From CALVNN01 sp964393975 (GTDB taxonomy: Bacteria > Bacillota > Clostridia > Christensenellales > UBA1242): DNA of 64,000 nt. This document shows positions 54,901-61,840 of the stretch, in pieces (position 1 is the first letter of the stretch; each line of letters starts with the position of its first letter). The notes beneath the pieces were generated by a model, which searched no databases, had not been told where the DNA came from, and worked only from the letters and a program-made list of their open reading frames with translations. The stretch covers positions 1 through 64,000 of the forward strand of contig CAYMVO010000005.1 in the NCBI GenBank assembly GCA_964393975.1, read 5' to 3'. A program made the translations under genes and the position numbers.

Positions 54901-57900
54901 AGTATCGTCATAGTCTAATTCTAGCACTCTAAATGAAAGTTTGTTATTGATATTAGTTTTTTCGCTTTCAACAATATTTACCGCTTCAATGTATTCACTC
55001 AAATCAACACTCTCACCCGATTCCATTTCTAAGTATCCCAAAGTATCAAATTTGTCGCTAGTCAAGGTCGCAATATTTAAGCTATTAAACGAATTTATCA
55101 TAGCGTCTTTATCTAGCCCCAACCCGACTAATTTATTTTCCTCAATCGGATAAGTCAAAGTCAATTTTTGTCCCGCGCTCAAACTAAAGTACGCACAAAG
55201 TGGTTCGACACCCTCCAAGCCTTCTGGAGTAGCCTGTATCTTAAGCTTCACTGTATCAGCTACTTGCGTAAACTTGATATATCCACCCTCTAAATAAGCA
55301 AATGGCACTTCGGTATATTCTGACACCCCAGCACCTAAGTCATCTATCCTATATGCTTTGATAGATAGTTCTAGATCAGATTGCCCATTATACGTCTTTG
55401 CACTATATACTTCATTTAACGCTACTAAGCTATTACAATTAACAGAATAAGGATTGCTTTCATTATTAAATCCATCATTAGTCTTGTAATAATCACCCTC
55501 ACCGACATCTTGTAATACTTTGACCTCTAATATTATTCCTGTAGCAATATTATTAATAAACACTTCAATACTTGCAGTATCATCCCCTGAATAATTTAGA
55601 CCTGTTAAATATGCACTCTTACTACCTTTTTCATATAATACGACGTAATATTTTGATTGGTTAGGTTCGCCAAAACTAATCGCATCTTTTAAAGTGCTTG
55701 AATTTGCAATTGTTAAACAATCATACAACGTTTTGGTCTCATTTTTATGTATAATAAACCTACCATCTTCATCCTTATTCTCATTGATTATACTCAACTC
55801 ATAATATGGTATCACAGTTATCACTCTATCAAACACATATTTAGTAGAATAAGCAGTGTATGTCATTTTTACATTTATAACCAACTCGGTAAATACCTTG
55901 CTAGATGAAATTGTTAAAGATTTTTCAGTCGCATCATAGGTAGCGATTTGGACCTCTTGCGTTATCTCAAAAGTAATCGCTGGTCTTGCAACAAAATTGC
56001 CGGCAAAGTCTTTTGCAAACATCAATCCCTCATTTGTTTCGCTTTCTTTTAGTAGTTTAACAACCTTGTCTTCACTACCCAACTCAACCGTATAACTTGA
56101 CGAAGTATCAATGTCATATTCACCTGCTAAATAAACACGTCTAGTAACGCCACCAACGTCTTCTTCAATGTATTTAGTCAAAATATCAGGCACCAATAGT
56201 ACTTCAAAACTCTTTGAGAACACTTCAGCCCCGTTTTCATCTTTCTCATAGACACGTATAGTCGCTAAAGTAGGTGAAGTCACAGCCTTACCGCTAAAGT
56301 TATTATAGGTCATAATGCCTGTAGAGCTACCTATAGTCACATAATTTGATTGGTCTACGCGATAATATATATTACTGATATTATTAGTCGATGAACCGTT
56401 AACTGCAGTGACATTTATATACGTACCCTTAAATGTAACCTTGTTATCAGATTTGTGTACAAAGGTGATGTAGTCTACACCATTCCACCTACTAACCACT
56501 GCTTGATTTTGAGTAGAAGATGACGCACTATCGGAATTGATGTATTCATTATAAGCTTTAGATAAATCTAGTTCTACTTTTAGATTATTCTTCAAGGCAA
56601 ACCTTACATATAAAACATCATCAAACTCACTTGTGAGAACAATAGTCACAATTTCTGAAGATGCCACATTTTTAACAAACTTAACATCTCCTCTTTTTGT
56701 GAGTCCATTCTCGCCGTCTACATTTGCTATTATAGCGCTATTAGTAGTGGTTAAAAATGAAAGCTCTACTAGACCACTATTTTCTTTGCCATTATAGTAG
56801 TAACCTACCATATCCAAAACATTCGCAGTCTGTCCGTAGTAAACCTCTTTGCTATAGGTCGCGCCATTTTGATAAAGCTCGCCATCCTTGACATCAATGC
56901 CTTCATTGCTTAACGCACTTGTGGTTTTATAACTACCTGTCAAAGCCCTTAATATAATAGTAATCTCATCATATATTTGGTCATTTTCAGCGCTCACTGC
57001 GCGAATGGTGACGCCAGTATCTTTGGTCGCTTTTTTAAAGTCCAACATCTGTTTACCATTAATAGTCTTAATAGCAATATACTCAGCATCGCTACTCACA
57101 AGATTATAGTTTGTATTTTGTCCATCTATAGCGACTGAATAATCAAACTCACCTCCCTCGTTCTCTGAGCCATTTACATAATAAATTTCTTTCCAAACAA
57201 CAGTAGAATTTGCAACACTTGCTCTATATACAAAAGTCTTTTTCGTCGTTTGATCTTCACTCTTCACATTTAATTTTACACTCTTAACACTTGTGTCTTT
57301 AATAGCATATTCTGCGCTACTACCGACACAATTATTTTCACCATAGTACACCTCAAAGGTGACATGTTTACCATAATCAGCCAAAGAACTCTTTGGTATA
57401 GAAAAATCTATACAATAATAATCATCCAAAGTCTTATACAAAGCACTATCTAGTTGAATTTGTGCTGATTTAGCAGTTTGTTTATCCAAATACTTTATAC
57501 TAATCTCATCTATTACTCTAGCCAAAACATTGATATCAACATCTTCGCCATTATATACAGGTCTTATATAGAGTTTGTATTCGTTGTTTTCCAAAAGAGT
57601 GTAGTCTACTACATCCTCAATTGACTCATTTTTTTCTTCCACAATACGCACAGCCACTTCTTTTAAAATCGTTTGAACATCCAATTTTAAGTATGTATAT
57701 TTGTATGTGTAAGTCCCTGATTGAGCATATTGTATTTCATTACCTTCGTAATCGGTTTGAACTAAAACAGCATAAATATTCACCTCCACATCGCGAAGCA
57801 TAGTAAGTATACCGCTTGCATAGGTTTGCCCGTCGTATTCTCCACCAGCAATTAAAACGCCGTAAATATTACGCTCCAATAAGTATGGGACCTTTTGAGC

Positions 57901-59589
57901 GTCAGTTAATGATGTAAAATCAATCTTTGTACTTAAATCAGCAAGTCCACTATCAAACTCATCCTCACTTGTGCTACAAACAGCATAAAATTTGATCAAA
58001 TCATAAGTAGGAGTAGCACTATTTTTAGTAACATTTTTGATGTAATTATTTAGATTGATGGTTTTAGAGTTTTCCGGATCTATTGTAACACTAAGCACAC
58101 TCTTTGAGTTATCGTCTTTATTTATAGAAATCTCTACATTATCCGTTTTAGAAGTCCCTTCCGTATAGGTAATATATTCGGTCTCAACAATACCCACCTT
58201 AAAAGAGAAATCTTTTGATATGACTTTACCATCATTAGGATTTACAATGTTTAGAGTAATTTTAAATAAATCACTCATATTGTCTTTTATTGTTAATGTG
58301 TAATAATACTCCTTTTGATCGTCGCTTGCAGTCTCCCACTTATTATCCATTATCGGTCTTAGATATTCATTACCCAAATCATCGGTCAAAACATCAGCTC
58401 CAATCTCTAAAACATCATTTTCATCATCACCTAAATTTGTAGTCAAATAGATATCCTTAATCTTGTCAAACATATCTTTATACGACATACCCGTTGCGGT
58501 GTTAGGGTTGACAGTAATATCAAGATTTATACCATTTTCTTTTGCTAGTTCCTCATCAGTCTTATTTGTCCTTAAATACAACTTAAATGTTTGTTTGTAA
58601 ATAACACTGATTTGATCCACTTCGCTAGTAGTAGGATAGTTAATAGAACCAATGCTATCAATATCTATCTCGCAGACATTATAGATTTGCTCCTTAACCA
58701 CTTTCATACGACTCAGCTTCTCGGTCTCAGTCTCTTGAGTAACAATCTTTTCTTGCTCCTTATACGTATCGAAAGCATACGCCACGACTTTAAACCTACC
58801 CGTCTTTAAGACCTTGATTTTAGTCTTTTCTTCATTTAACCATTTAGCAGTCTTGACGGAGTCATTATTCACATAGATAGGATTTTCCACATCTATCCAA
58901 GTATTTCCCACCCCTGGTTGCTCAAACTCAAAATACAACTTGTATATGTATTGTTTGTTCGCTTTTGAAACAATAGGTGAACCTTCGCTTACGGCACTAG
59001 GATTTACACTTTTGCTAGGTAAAAATGTTGGTGTATATAAATCAATTACTTGGTTTACATGTAAAGTCTCACTAGTATTACTAGCGTTAATTGAGATATC
59101 CGTTACTGGTATATCAATAAACACTTGACAGGTGTCCACACCATATAAACCGCCATTCGCTATAGCAGTAATTGTCGTAGCACCTCCATAAGGCAACCCA
59201 CTTGCAGTCTTTGGTATCAACACTTTGATAGTTTCCCCGATTTGAGCGGTCTTACGCTCCAAGCGAACTATAGAAGAATCCGCAACAGACAAATCTACAT
59301 CTTTTACGGTTACATTATCAGGTTCCGCCGTTATTTTTATCTCAAAGTAGTCAATAATCTTTGGCTTGCCGTCCTCACCTAACACTATATCCCCGTTTTC
59401 ATCATACTCGTAAATGTCAGGTTCGTATAGAGTCTTTTCAAAATGAATCGCTTTTGGCGTCACTACTATAGGATCAAAAGCACCTGTAAAATACATTGTT
59501 CCAATTGTTATAGCTATCACGCCGACAAACGAACTTAAAATAATACTTATAGTCATTATAAGTGACTTTTTTAGACCGATATTTTTCAT
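45958..59589 (-). CDS. Giant membrane-anchored modular beta-sandwich surface protein
   Basis: A single uninterrupted 4543-residue frame. An N-terminal signal-anchor helix (about residues 9-35) is followed by dozens of Thr/Ser/Asn/Asp-rich modules. Many modules end in a recurring edge-strand pattern Y-x-G/Y-x3-V-x-V/L-x-P-x-Y (for example TYVGYMDVNC, TVYLGYIVVLIKASYDI, TIYTGITSVTVMPDYSI, YENYYVAILPNY). That suggests tandem Ig/Big-like sandwiches. There is no LPXTG, SLH or choline-binding end; the C-terminus finishes in another module (ITITDKLNGSSVTYTC). It is probably a long adhesin or filament; nothing proves a substrate. GAGGAG precedes ATG. Two short in-frame tandem duplications occur inside. 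Confidence 0.8.
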   Translation of the reverse strand: MKNIGLKKSLIMTISIILSSFVGVIAITIGTMYFTGAFDPIVVTPKAIHFEKTLYEPDIYEYDENGDIVLGEDGKPKIIDYFEIKITAEPDNVTVKDVDLSVADSSIVRLERKTAQIGETIKVLIPKTASGLPYGGATTITAIANGGLYGVDTCQVFIDIPVTDISINASNTSETLHVNQVIDLYTPTFLPSKSVNPSAVSEGSPIVSKANKQYIYKLYFEFEQPGVGNTWIDVENPIYVNNDSVKTAKWLNEEKTKIKVLKTGRFKVVAYAFDTYKEQEKIVTQETETEKLSRMKVVKEQIYNVCEIDIDSIGSINYPTTSEVDQISVIYKQTFKLYLRTNKTDEELAKENGINLDITVNPNTATGMSYKDMFDKIKDIYLTTNLGDDENDVLEIGADVLTDDLGNEYLRPIMDNKWETASDDQKEYYYTLTIKDNMSDLFKITLNIVNPNDGKVISKDFSFKVGIVETEYITYTEGTSKTDNVEISINKDDNSKSVLSVTIDPENSKTINLNNYIKNVTKNSATPTYDLIKFYAVCSTSEDEFDSGLADLSTKIDFTSLTDAQKVPYLLERNIYGVLIAGGEYDGQTYASGILTMLRDVEVNIYAVLVQTDYEGNEIQYAQSGTYTYKYTYLKLDVQTILKEVAVRIVEEKNESIEDVVDYTLLENNEYKLYIRPVYNGEDVDINVLARVIDEISIKYLDKQTAKSAQIQLDSALYKTLDDYYCIDFSIPKSSLADYGKHVTFEVYYGENNCVGSSAEYAIKDTSVKSVKLNVKSEDQTTKKTFVYRASVANSTVVWKEIYYVNGSENEGGEFDYSVAIDGQNTNYNLVSSDAEYIAIKTINGKQMLDFKKATKDTGVTIRAVSAENDQIYDEITIILRALTGSYKTTSALSNEGIDVKDGELYQNGATYSKEVYYGQTANVLDMVGYYYNGKENSGLVELSFLTTTNSAIIANVDGENGLTKRGDVKFVKNVASSEIVTIVLTSEFDDVLYVRFALKNNLKVELDLSKAYNEYINSDSASSSTQNQAVVSRWNGVDYITFVHKSDNKVTFKGTYINVTAVNGSSTNNISNIYYRVDQSNYVTIGSSTGIMTYNNFSGKAVTSPTLATIRVYEKDENGAEVFSKSFEVLLVPDILTKYIEEDVGGVTRRVYLAGEYDIDTSSSYTVELGSEDKVVKLLKESETNEGLMFAKDFAGNFVARPAITFEITQEVQIATYDATEKSLTISSSKVFTELVINVKMTYTAYSTKYVFDRVITVIPYYELSIINENKDEDGRFIIHKNETKTLYDCLTIANSSTLKDAISFGEPNQSKYYVVLYEKGSKSAYLTGLNYSGDDTASIEVFINNIATGIILEVKVLQDVGEGDYYKTNDGFNNESNPYSVNCNSLVALNEVYSAKTYNGQSDLELSIKAYRIDDLGAGVSEYTEVPFAYLEGGYIKFTQVADTVKLKIQATPEGLEGVEPLCAYFSLSAGQKLTLTYPIEENKLVGLGLDKDAMINSFNSLNIATLTSDKFDTLGYLEMESGESVDLSEYIEAVNIVESEKTNINNKLSFRVLELDYDDTSWSDSTKLSLDVSKNATNISISATSDIKIPTLIWIAITSEGGLFDIYSVYIMDNSTVNNIDNVKINLQYSNPSNIIETDKTFECLDASGGGNEQRLDIFGTNVSATKGSRDYTSGLYMYIIQKSDVTCYIEDNVLKYSGAIERAKISIGFYTSYYNSKEQFKDITYNIYFTSGYVINKLEDMTNLTYDGATNPIYKIEDYLTVVKIDGSKVDNLSYTYEAFNGENKENKVDYTKVVTTTTTTTGEVGFQLTNLADIDGTKFVVTACVNGTAIANAEYTFMLYPTPAVFYNANSEVNSKDNPLILNQSVNSKVTLLKTGGTKAYSLNQTQFGGGEITSLSCKDTNGDTSSLLKIEELTDGFTLTLESDVATRVDLIIKVKITFTDYIKYENYYVAILPNYICVTNKAISENVAQDSVYSLEDYNVFDTNNDMYIILQEYKDGGYQTISLSKATVFTIEVEDEKVTNGVFTPKAVSKITKKKVSVKNNGSEVCAYFIAILPNVNYISSDTSEVKPAEFEDDVTTFELTNYLSIDFIDPNISSTLTNAEGDVDLGKILSKGYTIEDSNEDVTITSENDKYIVDFSNVMASEDMVSQVYIKLGNVTVCTVYYKIKKNYSFEVNTNLNKMYASQSLDLNYLGDSFSGSDGTKIVGGTSAFSLLDNTDKVEVVSNTLKVKAGISISETTTVRILVTYTVDKTIYTGITSVTVMPDYSIESKASSSDYILLEKIETTTTEDTTSSSGVLRSAVVNNETIDSPLNREDKILTIGSDKYNFDISQYIQTTKYGYPVDGVSGLYVTINQVGTYENIYSMTITYGSGKVVLLLMLKETNDNVYHYSPANEILRKTSAGKDLDLDTINGEFYIEKTENGETTKVKIDGTTTFVSVFGDNSGIATIENGCLKINKDVFADTEVYLLVKLTDELGKEYFGFTTVIVRKSIQFNFSASDNINGIESAYVGDKLALKDYISTIRNNPLFETEGLIYDFSVISAVDSQGKNNAQKPTINQNCVIDFSNSAVGDIVIVDCVIKIKSKGDDIDKLSLAFRIVGEKALFVHNKTLVTKKVNDTLVLSDFGTIEGFDDNSTISFKCLDKRVTLGENNKITRANVLQTVESQIQLCVGGKYYAIGRILVEPSGVYSAVASRFDLVLDTGGNGTFDLISNAIKKPDGLKEDSYKIDCVLYDNLSSEIGTVSISKTDSENNKTVSISKTDSKNVKIEYLSLTSSGKLSIFNAVEGFRVHVSITYTLNNTMNLVVFDLVAVTQATETTTYSVSLWKGNEDVSTIELMSGSQISILNNKNDAYYLSFTNVTETSYTVDILSNGYLNIEKTNNKWTISVDENLRGSETISTSFDIVLNITGLGVKCVKNVKVTITPLTYTIPSGVNVISETNNGAELSVSEGDSVDLENFLDEKFYNSAKETENSDYYKGGVFLCYKGAVDNNTKGYDYVKTYTLKNGKTFTLTIHVMLRNDFSISDNIDNEYSSNVNITPTFTLSSMQGRSYDLKIEKIYSDSTNVKFKNNKLTIDCALKDMTYGLVAKLKYGERIFTHAFSITVNKTSSESMTEIYTKAGFVSKGEPFTYTKSLTIYKPSGGVESTNVTQEDEKGVFDKVGYIYEIDGEYYIVKDKYELSYKINSIYTLNRLYFGVTYTVGSKSIRANSYSIVSGISDVTIEEDGTGACDVVCSNKNGGEVWVKCTGTDSSSNRPLVAFVEIEFPSTFPTFETLGDCLKEINDREFELDFSAFTDFDVEVKVDSETINGNGGVYTIEREESGSLSDGKYYLVLKEQTISVTFKSGEQSKLYTFVIPEKELSTLSLSQKVSAISNTSIYKFDNANRKIDLKEIIKGTIDNNTIVCNDCEYSVENGNEYVTINDNVTEAYLYLEYAPISSGKLENNKNCIIHFIINPATTKKIIEKDNVLESYDINKINKLFSGSTQVSINDVFDAIKSELGESVDLNDVSVFVANAEIVSSSDSKSISFVKKAYSYVITINFITKVEASNEITITNNLLYVYINADLSKKVNSDKFITVTVDDNNDIDALNKLKTASSINESDARDVLNQYLKTKQSTTVSAFKESDLYYRFECYDKDNNEWYTVYLDFVFNYTKAQTTITLDAGISDMSLKDKLTNWIGGYYSNDNIIYELSNGKKVAFEKYKITSPLSIYGKNKITTLKATLFGNVILDATINIVVTPTGYTNTNFTKESKTNSVGVFTITTTTYTDGWGETYTTNSVDGKYDAIENSWYKYYLPNGVVLNSNTEYNISKLIEVYELQYSNNIFTSSKLEDYEVTINDKNKNGVEYENGILTTKSLLNVTDITVTIKYNEQSTPITFIILPIEKPAFTVEETSTNSNYINLTANTSFDIGAKEVFDAVNSGMTLTINDIKVDLNSSTELDIASETKTEDNTASASTMKLSIKPSINSITYNVDEEGRLVYVVRYVLTDVVGNTLEYITNLETNGIKAQEFVFTPSSEIIEIESNASRYVALSQIGSYVLVKDEVAMIDELDILSQGTLVDYSLQYEGAEAVINTNAPKTIYANDVLADTYIQVTVKVEYNDTVYLGYIVVLIKASYDISVTESMRYIEPDSTIDAKELIKVTQSGIDITSTLKFGTEFSETDGIDGVTISCENIETGEDDENVTISGSDIRFLDGSAGNKYRIVFNYSYKGTKNVYTNSCVVSVSEIVYDFERKGEALALYSSQSIDLTSFLATFLDKDGKLIDATVYKFELVDKDGKLIDATSCIATITGSKLTVKDIFNNSIQILKITLSKDNKTYVGYMDVNCLATYEVKDIMIGGKPANDTCTAEAIEENGTVNISYSIYNSWLNKPSTTNNFSTTIKVNGGLDKDNDMVKNEDGTYTFKANKSLAGTTVTIEFIITAEKSGDTTSFVVNVPVNARKVLLIDETPNVLNYSLNTEGGMSINEIIKLARGADIAPTDFDVVCDIAKGEFTYDKNTGVLKITGISSNMECKITITDKLNGSSVTYTCIVIKN
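46714..46796 (-). repeat. 51-bp tandem duplication inside the giant gene
   Basis: AGTCGCATCAATCAATTTTC with its flank occurs at 46714-46745 and 46765-46796, one mismatch, encoding two copies of KDGKLIDAT at 17-residue period. It keeps frame. Confidence 0.85.
51280..51345 (-). repeat. 39-bp tandem duplication inside the giant gene
   Basis: A 27-base unit at 51280-51306 recurs at 51319-51345 with one mismatch, giving VSISKTDS twice at 13-residue spacing. Confidence 0.8.
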
Positions 59590-59646
59590 ATTATCTCCTC
59601 ATTGTACATTCAAATTATTTTCCGTAAATTTAGTAAATTTTATACT

Positions 59647-60552
59647 TTAACTAAGAAACTCCCAAATCAAAGAATTCCTACCCACAAGCGACCTATCAAA
59701 CTCAATATCCGACTCGAAAATCGTAAGGTACGCTCCCGCTTCAGCATCATTTTGCGCTATCTTGCCCATTTCATCCAAATAAATAAAAGGTTCGTACAAA
59801 TGTGTTGTGTCTATACAGACATCCGCCATTTTTTTGTACGGAGTGATATATTTTTGTTCACCCTCTATGACACCTTGCCACATTTGTTTCGTCTTAGCTA
59901 CAGAAGCACCGCGTTTATGGTAATCTCTTATAAGCCTTCTAAAAAATCTAAGCATTGCAGGTGTGATAACCTTGTACTCACTAAGAAAATAACTATTAGT
60001 ATATACATAAAGTCTAAACACCCTATCCCGCATTTCATCGCTTATTATATCAGGGTTAAACGCGTGTATCCCTTCAATAATAATAACGGTATCACGAGTT
60101 ATAGTGAGCTCGTACACATCCTTTCGCATCTCACCATTTGCAAAATCATACCGAGGCATCTTGCTTGTGTCGTGCTTAATTAGATTGTTTACACATTCTT
60201 TAAACATATCTATATCAAGAGCATTAATGCTTTCATAATCAATCTTTCCATTAATCATTTTCCTATTTTTTGCACTGATATAAAAATCATCCATACTTAT
60301 CACGACACAAGGAACACCTTTCGCTTTCAAAACATTTGTAAGAAGATTAGACGTAGTAGTCTTTCCACTAGCACTAGGTCCCGTTATCAAAACAATTCTG
60401 CTATGCGTAAAATCATTTATCACGGAATTTGCTACGCTTAAAATCTTTCTACGATATTCACTCTCCGACTCCTTTACCACCGCTTTGGGGTTGACTTTTA
60501 TCTTTTCAATTAATTTATCATAATCAATCTTTATCTGTTTAAAATCTCTCAT
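59647..60552 (-). CDS. Uridine kinase-like P-loop nucleoside kinase
   Basis: 301 residues of the PRK/uridine kinase superfamily. An unusual N-terminal helical part (about 1-50) precedes the P-loop GPSASGKTT, followed by VISMDDFYIS (acceptor-site Asp), RYDFANGE and VIIIEGIHAFN (Walker B). RLIRDYHKRGASVAKTKQMW is the C-terminal arginine-rich lid. Uridine/cytidine kinases have this order, and many clostridial relatives carry a TGS-like domain that is missing here. The substrate is not certain. AGAGG precedes the start. It is the gene before the giant surface gene on the same strand, 57 bases away. Confidence 0.75.
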   Translation of the reverse strand: MRDFKQIKIDYDKLIEKIKVNPKAVVKESESEYRRKILSVANSVINDFTHSRIVLITGPSASGKTTTSNLLTNVLKAKGVPCVVISMDDFYISAKNRKMINGKIDYESINALDIDMFKECVNNLIKHDTSKMPRYDFANGEMRKDVYELTITRDTVIIIEGIHAFNPDIISDEMRDRVFRLYVYTNSYFLSEYKVITPAMLRFFRRLIRDYHKRGASVAKTKQMWQGVIEGEQKYITPYKKMADVCIDTTHLYEPFIYLDEMGKIAQNDAEAGAYLTIFESDIEFDRSLVGRNSLIWEFLS

Positions 60553-60720
60553 TAATATTCTGCCTCTATAAATTATTATAAAAATGGTTATGGCTGAATT
60601 ATTACTATTAACGCCTTATACAACCCCAACAAAAAGATTATCCCTTATTTATAAATACAAGTTGGTCCAAAATCTTTTTTAAATTTATTTACAAACCACA
60701 ACTATATAATACTATAAACT

Positions 60721-60753
60721 AAAAAAAATAGCAAATCAAAATTGCTTTTTTTT
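60721..60753 (-). terminator. Terminator of the TSUP pair
   Basis: On minus AGCAA and TTGCT pair around a short loop, followed by ATTTTTTTT. The A-rich flank makes it symmetric. Confidence 0.6.
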
Positions 60754-60802
60754 ACAAATATTTTAGTTTATCTAAAATTCTATATGAATCCTTGCAATCT
60801 AA

Positions 60803-61213
60803 TCAAGGTGTTTCTTTTGCGGGCGCAAAATATTTTTTTGTTGTTTTTAATATAGGTTTCTTTTTCTTTTTAAAAATTTGCACAAACTGATACACGCCTA
60901 AGCACACCAAAAACACGCCAAAAAGGACACTCAAACACTCAGTACTTATTAACTTTGTTAGATATGCTCCACCTATCGCGGTTATCAATCCCGACACCGC
61001 CAAAATCCAAACATCCTTATATTTTACTAACCCACTCTTCATCTGCATTATAAGAGCAATTATTGCGGTAGGTAAAAACGCTACTAAATTTATACTCTGA
61101 GCATTTAATTGCTCAAAACCTAAAAACACGACAAGCATAGGTATCAAAAGCGTTCCGCCACCCATTCCCATTCCGCATATAACACCCGCCAAAATTCCGA
61201 TAATTATCGACAT
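60803..61213 (-). CDS. TSUP (TauE/SafE) half-transporter, subunit 2
   Basis: 136 residues, four helices (GVICGMGMGGGTLLIPML, SINLVAFLPTAIIALIM, ILAVSGLITAIGGAYLT, LSVLFGVFLVCLGVYQF), Lys-rich tail. It matches one half of the eight-helix TSUP family that moves sulfite, sulfonates or other organic anions. The Gly-rich motif GxGxGGG is the family hallmark. ATG 61213 follows a GGCGGTG site; the earlier GTG at 61219 is part of it. It probably works as a heteromer with the upstream half. Confidence 0.82.
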   Translation of the reverse strand: MSIIIGILAGVICGMGMGGGTLLIPMLVVFLGFEQLNAQSINLVAFLPTAIIALIMQMKSGLVKYKDVWILAVSGLITAIGGAYLTKLISTECLSVLFGVFLVCLGVYQFVQIFKKKKKPILKTTKKYFAPAKETP

Positions 61214-61259
61214 ACGCACCGCCTAATTTTAAAAATTTAAAAAACTTAAAATTACAACA

Positions 61260-61628
61260 TCAAAACATCATTCTCACCCCAGCACCTATCATAACAAGAG
61301 CAAAGATAAACTCAATCACCTTTGATTGTAATTTTTTTAAAAGAAAACTACCGACTATTCCACCTAAAAACACGCTAATTATAATAGGTAGCCCACCTTC
61401 AATATTTAAACTATCAGTTGTTATATAAGTAATTGTACTGGCTATACTTATAGGTAATATTACAAAAATTGCCGAAGCGTGACTCTCTTTAGTATTTAGC
61501 CCCAATCTCTTCATCGCAGGGACAGCAATCATTCCACCACCTCCGCCAAAAAAGCCGTTCACAACCCCCACTGCAAGTCCAAAAAGTGCTTTTTTTAGGT
61601 AGTTACTCTTATTTTTTTCTCTTTTCAT
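61260..61628 (-). CDS. TSUP (TauE/SafE) half-transporter, subunit 1
   Basis: 122 residues with four hydrophobic segments and the half-repeat signature GVVNGFFGGGGGMIAVPAM (Gly-rich loop), then HASAIFVILPISIASTITYI. It is the N-terminal-type half of TSUP, with the second half 46 bases downstream on the same strand. No Shine-Dalgarno is visible. Splitting TSUP into two half genes is common in Clostridia, so this is not a frameshift. Confidence 0.82.
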   Translation of the reverse strand: MKREKNKSNYLKKALFGLAVGVVNGFFGGGGGMIAVPAMKRLGLNTKESHASAIFVILPISIASTITYITTDSLNIEGGLPIIISVFLGGIVGSFLLKKLQSKVIEFIFALVMIGAGVRMMF

Positions 61629-61660
61629 ATAAATATTATTAGTAAATAGTGAAAAAATAT

Positions 61661-61689
61661 TTGCAATCTATCAATTTTTGTAGTATACT
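61661..61689 (+). promoter_or_regulatory. Sigma-A promoter of the terminal repeat-protein gene
   Basis: TTGCAA (61661-61666), 17-base spacer, TATACT (61684-61689). The -35 is palindromic and could also serve as the -35 for the divergent TSUP genes. The leader is about 145 bases and contains a GACTAT/ATAGTC pairing followed by T8. Confidence 0.6.
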
Positions 61690-61840
61690 TTACGCGTACT
61701 TACGATTAACGAACTTGTCTCGTTTGACTATATATTTAAGGATTATATATAAATTTATTCAAATAGTCTTGATTTTTTTTGAATTATAATTTAAACTAAT
61801 CATAATCGTTTTTTAACAAAATAATTTACAAGGGTGAAAT

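Noticed and set aside
61213..61628. Frameshifted single TSUP transporter gene
   Set aside because: Each half has its own start, complete half-repeat and a normal 46-base gap; split TSUP genes are known in Clostridia.
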